The notes below the pieces were generated by a model, which was given only the letters and a program-made list of their open reading frames with translations, was not told the DNA's origin and did no database searches. A stretch of DNA of 64,000 bases from Stomorhina lunata (Eukaryota; Arthropoda; Insecta; Diptera; Rhiniidae): NCBI GenBank assembly GCA_933228675.1, contig OW121744.1, forward strand, positions 116,583,600-116,647,599. Reading direction: 5' to 3'. Every line of letters begins with the position of its first letter. The stretch's first letter is position 1. This document shows, piece by piece, positions 25,101 to 35,627 of this stretch. The translations under genes and the position numbers were made by a program.

Positions 25101-28100
25101 CTTCCGTGTGATATTGAAAATCAACATGAACGCTAGATTTTTCTCCCAATGATTCATCATGAATTGAAGTATTTACTGATTTATGTGGTTTGAAAAAACG
25201 GCCTTTTCGTTTTTTTGGTTGTTCAATGTGTTTTTTCATTGTATCTTCATTTGTTAGTTCGATAAAACTTTTCTGATCACATGATTTAGAGGGAGATATT
25301 TCAGTTGTTATTTTTGAAATATCTTCTTGTAATTCAACACGTTTTTGTAAATCCGTTGAATTTTCGGTAGACAATTCCTCCAAAGATATTTCAGTTGATT
25401 CTTTGGAAGCATCCTCTTTTAATTCTCCTCGTTTTCTGGTTTGCCTAGTTTCAATTGATGGTTTTTCAGCATTTGATTTGACAACGGGCGATCCTCCTGA
25501 CGATAATTCTGCTTGTTCTATCAATGAGACTTCTTCTAACTTGTTCATTGAATTAGTAGTATTAAGTTCTGATAGACTTTTTTCTTTTGAAAATTCCTCT
25601 ATTTTAGTTGATTCTTTCGAAGTTTCTTCATTTACTGCATGTTTTCCAATTATTGTAGGCTTAATATTTAACGATTCAGTTGGCGATATTTCCGCAGATT
25701 CCTTTAAAGTCTCCTCTTTTAATTCAGCACGCTTTCTGGTGATTCTGGTTTCAAAAGTTGTCACTACCGATGGATTTACGGTAGTTTGTTTTGCCAAACT
25801 TTTATGTAACGGTTCAGTTTGTTCTTTCGATGATTCCTCCTGTAATTCTGTTTGTTTTCTGGTTTCAATAGACGCTTGAATTTTAGAACGAACTCTTAAT
25901 CTTTTTGGTGTATTACTTTTCTCCTTTTGGTTACTAGAATGACATTCGTCTGAAGTTTCATCTGCTCTCAATTCTGTGACTTTTCTTGTTTTTATAGGTT
26001 CAATATGTGAATCTTCAATATTTTCTTGTAGATTTACTGGCGTTGGGCATTTCTCTTTAGGCATAGCTTTTAGGTTTTGTATAGGTGTTTTGGGTATTTC
26101 TATTTTATTATCTAAACGACTTCTTGTTTTTCTTGGTTCAACATGTTCTTCAGACATTTGATTTTGCTCATCTTCCACTGAACTTTGGATATCTACAGGT
26201 GCTAAAACTATTTTTCCGGAGAATTCTTCTAGAGATAATTCTTTTTCTGTTTCTAGTTTAGCAGATGCACGACTTCGAGTTTTTCTAGGCGTCTCAATGG
26301 GTTCAGGTTCTGTTTGTTTAATCGTATCCTGTTGCAAGGAACTTTCAATTTCAATATCCGTTTTAAGATCACGCAGTCTAGTTTTTCTTGGTTGAATTTG
26401 TTTGTTCTCAGTTTGAATTGTAGAATCTTCTTCAATAGAAGGTTTTTCTTGAGAGGATACTTCTTGAGTTCTTTCTTTTAAATCTCGCTGCCTTGTTTTT
26501 CTCGGTTCGAAATGCTCACTTTGTATTTCTGAATCTATTTCTGTTAAAATATGTTCCTTAGATTCAAATGGCACCTTTTCAATTGCCTCTTTATCCTTAT
26601 TATTTCTAGTTTTTCTCGGTATGACATTTTCTTCTTCCACAGGTGCTGTTTTAGTCTCAGAAGATCCCTCTTGTGTTTTATTATTTTCAGCATCGCCTTT
26701 TAAATCTTCGCGACTTCTAGTAGCTCTTGTTCTAACATGTTCTTCTATCGAAGAAGTTGTTATCTTATCGGTTTTGTCTTTAGATGATTGAATAATAGTT
26801 TTGTCATTTCTGGTTTCTTGTTTTTTATCCTTTTCAATATCACACCCAACATCTCCAGGATTTCTAGTTCTGCTTACTTCAGCAACTTTATCTGAAGGAG
26901 TTTCTTCGGTAACACTGGTTGAGGTATCTTCCCTAATAATTTTAGCCTTGGAAAATTCTTCTTTTGTTTCATCTTTTTCGATATAATATGGAACATCACT
27001 CTGGCTTCTGGTATTCCTAGCTTCGACATGTTCATCCGAAAGAGTTGTTGAATTATCTTCTTTCAAAGATTTTTGGTCAATTGATTGGAGAAGTGGTTTA
27101 ATCTTCTCAGCTTCCCCTTCAACCTTTACGTCACTTCTAGATTTAATTGAATCCTGTGGCTCTTCCATTGGGTTTTTCACACTCTCTGCCAAAGAGTTTT
27201 CATTATCTATTGACTTATTTAACTCAGAGATAAGTATTATTTCAGAAGTAGTGCCAATTTCCATGGAGTCCAATGTCGTTTCCTCCAATTTAGATTCTTT
27301 ATTTTGTTTTTCATCAATTACTTTTGATGTTTTAACAGATCTTTTAGTATCTTTAGTTTTCGACAAAATTTTTGACGATTCATCTGCAGAGATATCTGCT
27401 GACGGAGAATTTTTAATACCTTTAGTTATTTCAATGCGACTTCTCGTTTCTCTGGATTTAATCTCAGTTTTAACATCTTCTTCATTTTTATCCATCGTGT
27501 TATCTTCAGCATTTGAAGTAATTTCTTCTCTAGTTTTGCTCATTAACTTGGAAGAGGATTTATCTTTAAGTTCTTCGGTATTTGCTTCTTTAGGGTTTAA
27601 TTCTTCAGCATTTGAAGAATATAAATTCATTGGCGTGTTATTTCCTTTCGTAAGTTCTTCCTTTTCTTTAGTATACTTATTACTTTCTTCAGGTTTAGGT
27701 TTAATTTCATTCAGTTTAGTTCTTTTAAAATTTATAATATCTAAAACTACTTTTGACTTTCTTATTTTAATGGGTTGAGCTTTATCGACACCCACAGGCT
27801 CTTTTTTGTTATCTTCTTTATCGGATTCATCAAGTTTTTCTGCATCTTTTATTTTTGGTGAATCTGTTACTGTGTCTTCTTGATTTTCTAATTCTTTAAT
27901 GTTGGGTTCTTTATTCGTTTCTTCTGGAATATCCAGCTTTTCTATTTTCTTATCTTCACTGAAAGTCTCTGAAAGTTTGTTATTGGTGTCTGTTACATTT
28001 TTAAGATCTGCTTGATTTTTGCTTTCATCAACTTCAACTTTATTTACATTGACCTGAATTGGCGTTTGTAAAACATTAGCTGATTCCGCATTAGTAATAT

Positions 28101-31100
28101 TTAGTTCCGTATTTGCTTTTGAGGGATAATCTTTTACTGATTCTAAAGTTATAGTATCTTTATCACATGATTTTTCAATGGTAGTCTTAGAAGCTTCCTT
28201 TTTTGTTTGATCTTCATTTATTACAGGTTTATTTTCATCTATTTTATCTGAGCTACTAACTTCATCCACTTTTGTACTTCCCTCTTTACTTTCCTTAGCA
28301 TTTTCATTAATATCACTTTTAGATTTCGCCACTATTTCTTTCTGTAACTCATTTTCAGATTTCAATGAGATTTCCTTTGAGTCAATCTTATCTTTAGTAA
28401 TTTCTTTAAGTGCTTTGTCTATGGGTTTTCCAAGTGATCCTTCAGGTTTGGTTACATTTGACTTCTCTTTATTTTTAGATGTTTCTTTTCCTTTTGTTAG
28501 AATGGCTTCATACTTTTTAACATCTTTTTTATTTGTTTCAGAAGCTTTAACCTTTTCGATTGCGATGTTACTTTTTGAAATTTGAACTGGTTTCTTGGAA
28601 GCTAGACTTGTTTCTTCAGAATTGTTATCCGCTGTTTTTTCAAGTTCTGTTTTAGTTTTTTGATCCTTAACAATTGATGAAGACGTGCTTATATCTTTAG
28701 AATTTCCTTGCCTGGCACAAGAGCTTAAAATATTTTTTGAATCAACTTTTATAGGTATTTGTTTATTTGTTTTACCAGAATAGTCTTTTTCAGCAGAAGT
28801 TTTATTTGTTTCCTTTTTCTCTTTATCTTCAGCAGTATCAGACTTTTTATTTTGATCTCCTATATTAATAGTTTTCTGGCAATCCGAACTAACAACTTTC
28901 TCAGTCCTCTTTTCATCGCTCCTATTACTTTTGGAGGAAAACTTTGGTGTATTAATCTCTGGGTTTTTAGAAATAGTAGTTTCTTGTTGAGTTTGTTTCA
29001 CTGGAGTTGCCTTGGAACTGGGATTATCTGCTTCAAAAGCTTTTGTAGCATCTTTAATTTTAATGTCTTTACAAGAATCTAATGATTTCTGTTGGACTTC
29101 CTTACTATCTTTAAGTTTTTTTGTTTGTTCATTACTTTTCTTAAATTCTACTTTTTCCGTTGCAGAAGACGATATCGAAATATTAGTCTTTTGCTGAGTT
29201 TGTTTCACTGGAGTTGCTTTGGAACTGGGATTATCTGTTTTAAAATCTTTTGTAGAATCTTTTGATTTAATGTCTTTACAAGAACCTAATAATTTCTGTT
29301 GGACTTCCTTATTGTTTTGAAGTCTTTTTGTCTGTTCATTGCTTTTCGAAAAATCAGAAGACGATATCGGTTTATTTTTTTCTGTATTTGATTTTAAAGA
29401 AGTATCCAAATCTATTGACACTTTTGATTTTTCAGTGACAGATTCAGACTTTTTAATGATACTATCACTAGTTTTACTAGGGACAGATTGTTTATTGACA
29501 GTTTTACGATCTTTAGATGAATCACGTGAGCTTGGAGTATTCGTTTTAGATGCTGAAGAAACTGTATTTGATTTTAAAGACGTATTCAAATCTATTGACA
29601 CTTTTGATTTTTCAGTAACAGTTTCAGATTTTTTAATGACACTATCATTAGTTTTACTAGGGACAGATTGTTTATTGACAGTTTTACGATCTTTAGATGA
29701 ATCACGTGAGCTTGGAGTATTCGTTTTAGATGCTGAAGAAACCGTATTTGATTTTAAAGACGTATCCAAATCTATTGACACTTTTGATTTTTCAGTAACA
29801 GATTCAGATTTTTTAATGACACTATCACTAGTTTTACTAGGGACAGATTGTTTATTGACAGTTTTACGATCTTTAGATGAATCACGTGAGCTTGGAGTAT
29901 TTGTTTTAGATGCTGAAGAAACTGATGACGAAAAAGATTTTTGAGGTTCTTTCGATTTTTCAGTTTGTTTCTTATCCTTATTTTCCAAAGATTTTTTGTC
30001 ATCCTTGATATCTTTTTTGTTGTCTGCTTTAGTTTTCACATCAGTTGGTACTTTTGCCAAGTCATTATGTGGCTTTTCTGATTCTATCAACGTTTTTGTT
30101 TCTTTAATTTCGCTTGACTTTTCTTTTACTCCCTCCAATGATGACGAAGAACTGAGATCTTTTTTGTCACAAGAACTTTTATGTGAATCTTTCGACTTTG
30201 AATCTCTAGACTTACTGGATTCTCGAGAAATAGAGGAACCTTTTGAATCAGTGGAACGTCTGTGATCTTTGTGGTGGTGATGTTTTCTGCTGGAATCTTT
30301 ATTATGAGATTTCTTAGAGTCACCTGAGTAGGAATGTTTCGAACGATCTTTAGAACTTTCTCGAGAGCGATCTTTGGAGCTCTCTCTAGAACTTTTGTCT
30401 CTTGACTGTCCACTCGAACTTTTAGAACTCGGGTCCTTAGAAATTCTATCTTTTGAACCTTTAGAAGTATCTCTAGGGCTTTTATCTTTCGAATCTCTAG
30501 ACGCATCTCTTGAGATTTTATCTTTTGAGTCTTTGAAAATATCTTTAGAAATATCTATATCTATAGCTTCTTTTGATTTATCCTTCAAAGACTTGTGTGA
30601 ACTGGTAGGGCTCTTGAATGACTCAGTAGGAAAACATTTTTCAGCTGTTGTCTTGACAGCTTCTAAGGATTCTTCTATTGTTTTCGTTTCCTGTTGCTTA
30701 ATTTTTGTATTTTGATCTTTTTCGTTGGGGTTAGCAGTTTCTTCGAATCCCTTAAAATCATTTACATCATCAATACTCTTTACTAAATTCGCAGACTCTT
30801 CTTCGGTTGGATCTGGCGTCAATAAATTTCTAAAACGTTTCTTCTTTTTAGTATTCGGCGAAGCACTTATGTTGGCTTTGATAGTATCCTGTAATATTGT
30901 AGCGTTTGCCGTGGACTTATTTTCTGCCAATGTTTCTGTTTTTTCTAAATTTTGAAGTTCTACTTCAGATTTTGTGCTGGTCTCTTCTGTTTCCTTAATT
31001 TGAGACTCCAAAATATTTTGATCTATTTCGTCTTTATTTTTTGTTACATCCTCCTTCACGCTAGCTTTTTGGCCAGTGTCAGTTTGTTCTATTTTCTCTG

Positions 31101-34100
31101 GTAGCTTATCTTCGAAAAGATTATCATCATAATCAGTTACAACACCTGGTTTTGGAATTATTGGCGTATTTTCTTCTTGTTGTTGAACTTCGTTTGTAAC
31201 GACTTCTTCCTCTCCACCTATTTCCATTTCTGCTCCAACCTCTTGATTTGTCATGACTACATTTTTCATTTTTTTCATAGCCTCGGCATATGATTCTTCC
31301 AGCAGTTCTTCTACAGCCGACAAGTCCGAATCTGCCGATTCAGCTCCCGGAGATTTTCTATCTCTAAAATCATGTGCATAATCGATATTTTTTACATGTT
31401 TCTCTTTCGGTTTTTTCTTATCTAAGAAAGACAAAACAGAAGATTAATGATTAATGATAAATACTCCATTATTAGAAAGAAAACTTGGACTTACTCAAAT
31501 CATGGGAGTGTTTATGTGGGATTTTGTGTGGTATATTATCATTTCTACGAACTGGTCTTACTGGTGCAGCTGCTAATAAAGCAGCGTAACTACTTGTAGT
31601 CGAGACTTGTGGCCTTGAATTAGAAGTATCCATTATATTTTCACTTGATGCTGTTATATCTATGATATCGTTATCTTCATCTGTTTCTTCGCAATCTAGT
31701 GAATCATCGATTAGGTTGTGCTTATCCAGGAGATCGTACAAACTGGGTTTTTCACCTTTTCTCAAAATACTCTCTACTATATCCGGATGTCTATAGGGTT
31801 TGATTGATAGAGACTTTTCTAATTTCAAATTGGAAGAACTGCTCGGCGTATCACTGTCGTCTGATATAACTGGTGATGGTGTTGAGGCGCGTAAATCTTC
31901 TAGATATGTGTAGTTTTATGTTTTTTACAAGTCAAACCATTTATAATTATGTATTTGTATATAAAGAGAAAAACAAAATGATCGATGTATAATCGATCTC
32001 TCTAACAACAATCACTACAATTGTTAATGATATAAAGTCTACAGCATTATATTTAAATTTGTATGCTTATGAACATTTTTCAACACGACATTAACAATTG
32101 TAATGCAACTTAAGAATAACACAGTAAGATGTAAAAAAATAAATTTAAAATATACATACCAAGATTTGAGTGGGCACCACTGGAATCATTCGATATTTCA
32201 ATTATTTGTGAACTACTGCTTATGTCATCTTCATCATCATCGTCATAATAGTCATCATCGCCTGAGTAAAATTCATCATTACTGTCGTCGTCAAAATCGC
32301 TTACAGAATTATAAGTTTCTCCTGAAATATCCGATAACGAGTAGTTTTCAGAGCCTGCTTCGGAAATATCATCCAAATCTAAAACGTTTATGTGTAAGAA
32401 AATAATATTTTAGCTCTTGTTATACACAATTTTAAGGTGGGTGGATATTTTTTTAAGAAATAATCTGAGCTAGAAACGTTTAATGAAGGAATAACTAAGT
32501 TTAAAATTTTGAAATCTTACCTAAAGGATCATTAATTGGATCTTTAGTTATAATTTTTTCTGGTCTTACGATAGTAGCTGGACGTTTGATCACCTTCTTA
32601 TATTCTGGAGCTGATTTAAGATTCGGTAAAGATAATGTAGGAGGCTTTTTAGTAACGAAAGTTGATGATGAAGTTGACGCTGTTGATGATAAAGGTTTTC
32701 GTGCTAAAGCAGGCAATTGAACACTTTTGGAAAACGTCGGAGTTGTAGTAAAATTACTAGGTTTTGACCGTTGATTAAAACTTGAGGATTGTGAAGTTGT
32801 CGGCCTTTGAATTGTATTTGCTTTTCTCTGTGGAATATTCTGTTGTTTTGTTTGTTGTCTCTGGTTCTGTACTGTTGGTCTAACAGTAGCAATTGATTTG
32901 GGTTTAGTTGTAACACTTGATTGTGGTCTAGATACTGCAGTTATTGGTATTGTAGTACCAGTAGGTTTGGTCATATATGATTTAGGTCTTGGTGTTGAAG
33001 AATTTACTGATCATAATGAAAAAAAAAATATTATTATACCAAAATACTTTTCTTAATTGTTTATGAAAGTATCAAAACTTACTTTTACTAGTGGCTTTTG
33101 TAAATGTATTAAATTTAGCTGTAGAATCTTGTCTCGATATTTCAACTTTTTGAACTAGCTTTTCCCCTAAAAGAATAATTTTTTTTTTAAGAAATGTATC
33201 TAATAAAATTTTCTTCAAAATAAATACCAATACCGCCGACTTTATCGTTTAAAGAATTAAAGCATTCATGCAATTGCGATTTTTGTTTTATTACTGTTTC
33301 AAGTTTTGTAATAATAATAAAAGAAATAAAAAAGAAAAACAAATAAAAATATTTATATTTCTAAAGGGATGAAGGTGTATTGTTAACACGTCCCCTTTGA
33401 TTAATATATTCATGGCAGTTTTTTTTTTTTTTTGTATATAAAAGCATGGCAAAAAAATTGTAAGGTATAACCGTTCTCTCTTACAAAAAAAATTTTTGAA
33501 GTAAATGCGAAATATTTGAAATATGTTTTTTGTAAACAATTATTAAAGTCGTTGCCACATGTGAGAAATGGGAATATTATTATTAGGAAATTTTTAACGT
33601 CTAATGTGTAATGTGTTGTAAACATTTCGTTAAAACTTATTTTATAAAGTTTAGCGGATCCTGCACAAGGAAAAGAAAACTTGAGACAATTCAATTTTGT
33701 CATAATATATTTAAAGTATTTTTGTGTAACACATTTTTTTATAATTTATGTTACAGTTTCTTCAGCTTCTTTTTGGAAAATTGTATTTCCACCAAAATTT
33801 TATTTTAAAAACGTATCTTCAAATATGTTCTTATAGATAGATTTTGGTGTGATCTTTTATAGTATAAGAATTATGGGCTTTTTAATTTTCCAAAATTATA
33901 CGGCATAACTTTAGAAGTATATATCTGATATAAACTGGTATATCAAACAAAAGCTACTGAAAGTATCATTCAAATGATATACATTCTTCCGATTTATAAA
34001 GATTAAGAACTCATATACTCAAAACTTATTTTTACAACCGACTTTGTTTATCAAAATTAGCATATCTTAAAATAATATATACATAAGTATGGTCTTTTTT

Positions 34101-34967
34101 ATAATGAATTTTATACAGGATATACTGGACTTTTTTATAACATAAACTACATAGCTCTAGCATATGTAGCGTGTTAGTTATGACAGCGTAAAATTTTACT
34201 TTTATTGAGTTAGAGTTATATAAATATACACATTTATATTATATATAAAATGTATATATATTTTTTGTCTACATCTACAACAATAGTCGGTAGTCGTGTG
34301 GCTATGTCGACGCTTAAAAAAATGATCTCTATTTGAATGAATCTATTCTAATTTTAACAGGTTGTAGCCCGTAGCCTGCAGTCGTGATTGTGTTTATAGT
34401 ATAATAACAAACAGAAACTGGGATTTTCAAAAGTAGTATGGTAGCATAATTTGAGAAAAGACAATAATAATTCGATCAAACGTCAGAAAGTTAATATGGC
34501 TGACAAAAGAGAGAACGGTTATACCTTACTAATTTCTTTTATCATGTATAAAAGTATCGTTTAAAAATTGTTTTCTAGATTTTGAACTTTTTTGCTAAAT
34601 CAGTTACTTACCACCACGTTGTTCTTGCTCATTGAAATCTTCATCGTCGTCGGAATTGTCATCAAACAGACAATTAAAAATATCCTGATCTAATGATGAT
34701 GAAGAATCATCACCGTCATCACTAGCTTTACGATTTTGTGAATTTTTATTAGATTTCGTTGTAACCGATGTAGATGATGTTGCTTCCGCGGCAGCTGCTG
34801 AGTTTAAAGCTTAAAATTGCAAAAAGCAGACACAATTTATTACTAACTGTACAAGTATGTACATTAAATATATTATAGGGAAAATGCTTCAAGATTCCGC
34901 ATTGAAAAAATTCTTTACCAGGTAACACTAAATCTTCGTATTCTTCCAGATATTCAATGTCTTCCAT
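19123..34967 (-). CDS. Giant low-complexity protein, 13 coding exons, ~4405 aa, function unknown
   Basis: I joined 13 minus-strand exons by matching donors, acceptors and phases: 34967-34919, 34809-34612, 33166-33083, 33006-32521, 32378-32160, 31899-31495, 31421-24399, 24328-24137, 23957-21706, 21643-21517, 21448-21308, 21233-19441 and 19371-19123. They sum to 13218 nt, an exact 4406 codons. The start MEDIEYLEEYEDLVLP and exons 2 and 5 are very acidic. Exon 7 (7 kb) is K/S/E/T-rich, with an RS/D-S-K region near residues 770-895, tandem repeats, and an array of RKTRxR motifs near 1790-2660. A more hydrophobic, perhaps folded part lies in exon 12 (YTFLHPAKYNRNHS region; FDGLDFVERHRVIENLIATG). 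The composition suggests a nuclear, chromatin or RNA-processing scaffold; that is inference. I recognise no orthologue. The 70-nt intron 24329-24398 carries an in-frame stop, so reading through it truncates the protein. Confidence 0.85.
23503..23584 (-). repeat. 39-nt in-frame duplication in exon 9 of the giant gene
   Basis: The 13-residue unit ADKTENISTAVTQ is present twice in a row. The DNA copies are nearly identical, indicating recent slippage or unequal exchange. Confidence 0.85.
24890..27500 (-). repeat. Array of ~16 RKTRxR-type basic motifs coded in exon 7
   Basis: The C-terminal third of exon 7 codes a repeated pattern of an acidic stretch followed by EPRKTRxR or ETRxTRKRAELKEE. Examples, in order, are ARNTRSQ, RATRSRE, PRKTRNN, PRKTRQRDL, PRKTRLRDL, PRKTRSRAS, PRKTRSRLD, ETRITRKRAEL, ETRQTRKRGEL and two of EPRKTRNR. 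Spacing is 25-60 residues and irregular. Dense Arg/Lys in an acidic background could bind nucleic acid or be modified; nothing shows which. Confidence 0.8.
28980..29345 (-). repeat. ~70-aa tandem duplication in exon 7
   Basis: Two copies of a unit (KSNEQTK...KEVQQK...SCKDIK...DNPSSKATPVKQTQQ) lie about 210 bp apart. At DNA level, GAGTTTGTTTCACTGGAGTT recurs near 28988 and 29198. The copies have diverged at many codons but stay in frame. Confidence 0.85.
29385..29930 (-). repeat. Three near-identical 180-bp (60-aa) tandem repeats in exon 7
   Basis: The unit SASKTNTPSSRDSSKDRKTV ... SVTEKSKVSIDL is repeated three times at an exact 180-bp period: TTTTACTAGGGACAGATTG recurs at 29472, 29652 and 29832. 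Only a few substitutions separate the copies, so the expansion is young. All three are in frame. Confidence 0.92.
33443..34553. mobile_element. Inverted-repeat pair bracketing most of intron 2 of the giant gene
   Basis: AAGGTATAACCGTTCTCTCT at 33462-33481 is matched exactly in inverse by AGAGAGAACGGTTATACCTT at 34508-34527. Weaker similarity extends outward (GCATGGCAAAA at 33444 against TTTTATCATG near 34539). The bracketed ~1 kb is AT-rich and noncoding. It may be a non-autonomous DNA transposon or a foldback; no target-site duplication is clear. Confidence 0.6.
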
Positions 34968-35627
34968 TTTTTTACGAACCCAAAATTATTTCACATTTAT
35001 ATTTTACACATTTGTATTAGTTAGTCCTTTATAGAAATATAAACGTAATTTATATCAATGTCTCAACATTTTTTTTTTTATTTTAGAGGATGGCTGTACG
35101 CGAGCTGTATTATTTTCACAATGAAAATGGCTTGGAACTTTACATTCAACTTTAGTCAAGAATATAGAGCTTGTTTTTAAGACAATTCATTTACTTCCAC
35201 TTTAATTTTTTTGCTTAATGCATTTTTTGTCAATAACAATAGTTTATTATCAATATTTTCAAGTTTTTACAGCAGATTTTACAAAAATTAATTAACTAAC
35301 GCGCTTTTTCCGACAAAATTTTTCGCCGATGCATATAAAATTGACATTTTATAAAATATAGGGTTTACATATCAATAATCTTTTGTATATATTGGCAAGC
35401 TTCATTTCTTTTTAATATGGGGAAATTCAAGAAGAAAAGTGTCACCAAGTTTCACATTATCTTTACCACTGTGGCAGCTCCTGAGCTGTCAACAATTTGT
35501 TTTTCTTTGATTTCACGTGTTGCAGTATTTGTGAGCAATTTAGTTTTATTTTCATAAAAACTACAATATTTTATATTAAAAATTTGTTTTTTTTTTGGAT
35601 TATATCATTTATTAAAACTAAATTAAT
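34968..35627. promoter_or_regulatory. Divergent promoter region between the giant gene and DDX27
   Basis: The start codons of the two opposite genes are 660 bp apart with no other gene between them, so both promoters must lie here or share elements. I see no unambiguous TATA box or DRE. Start sites cannot be fixed from sequence alone. Confidence 0.6.
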
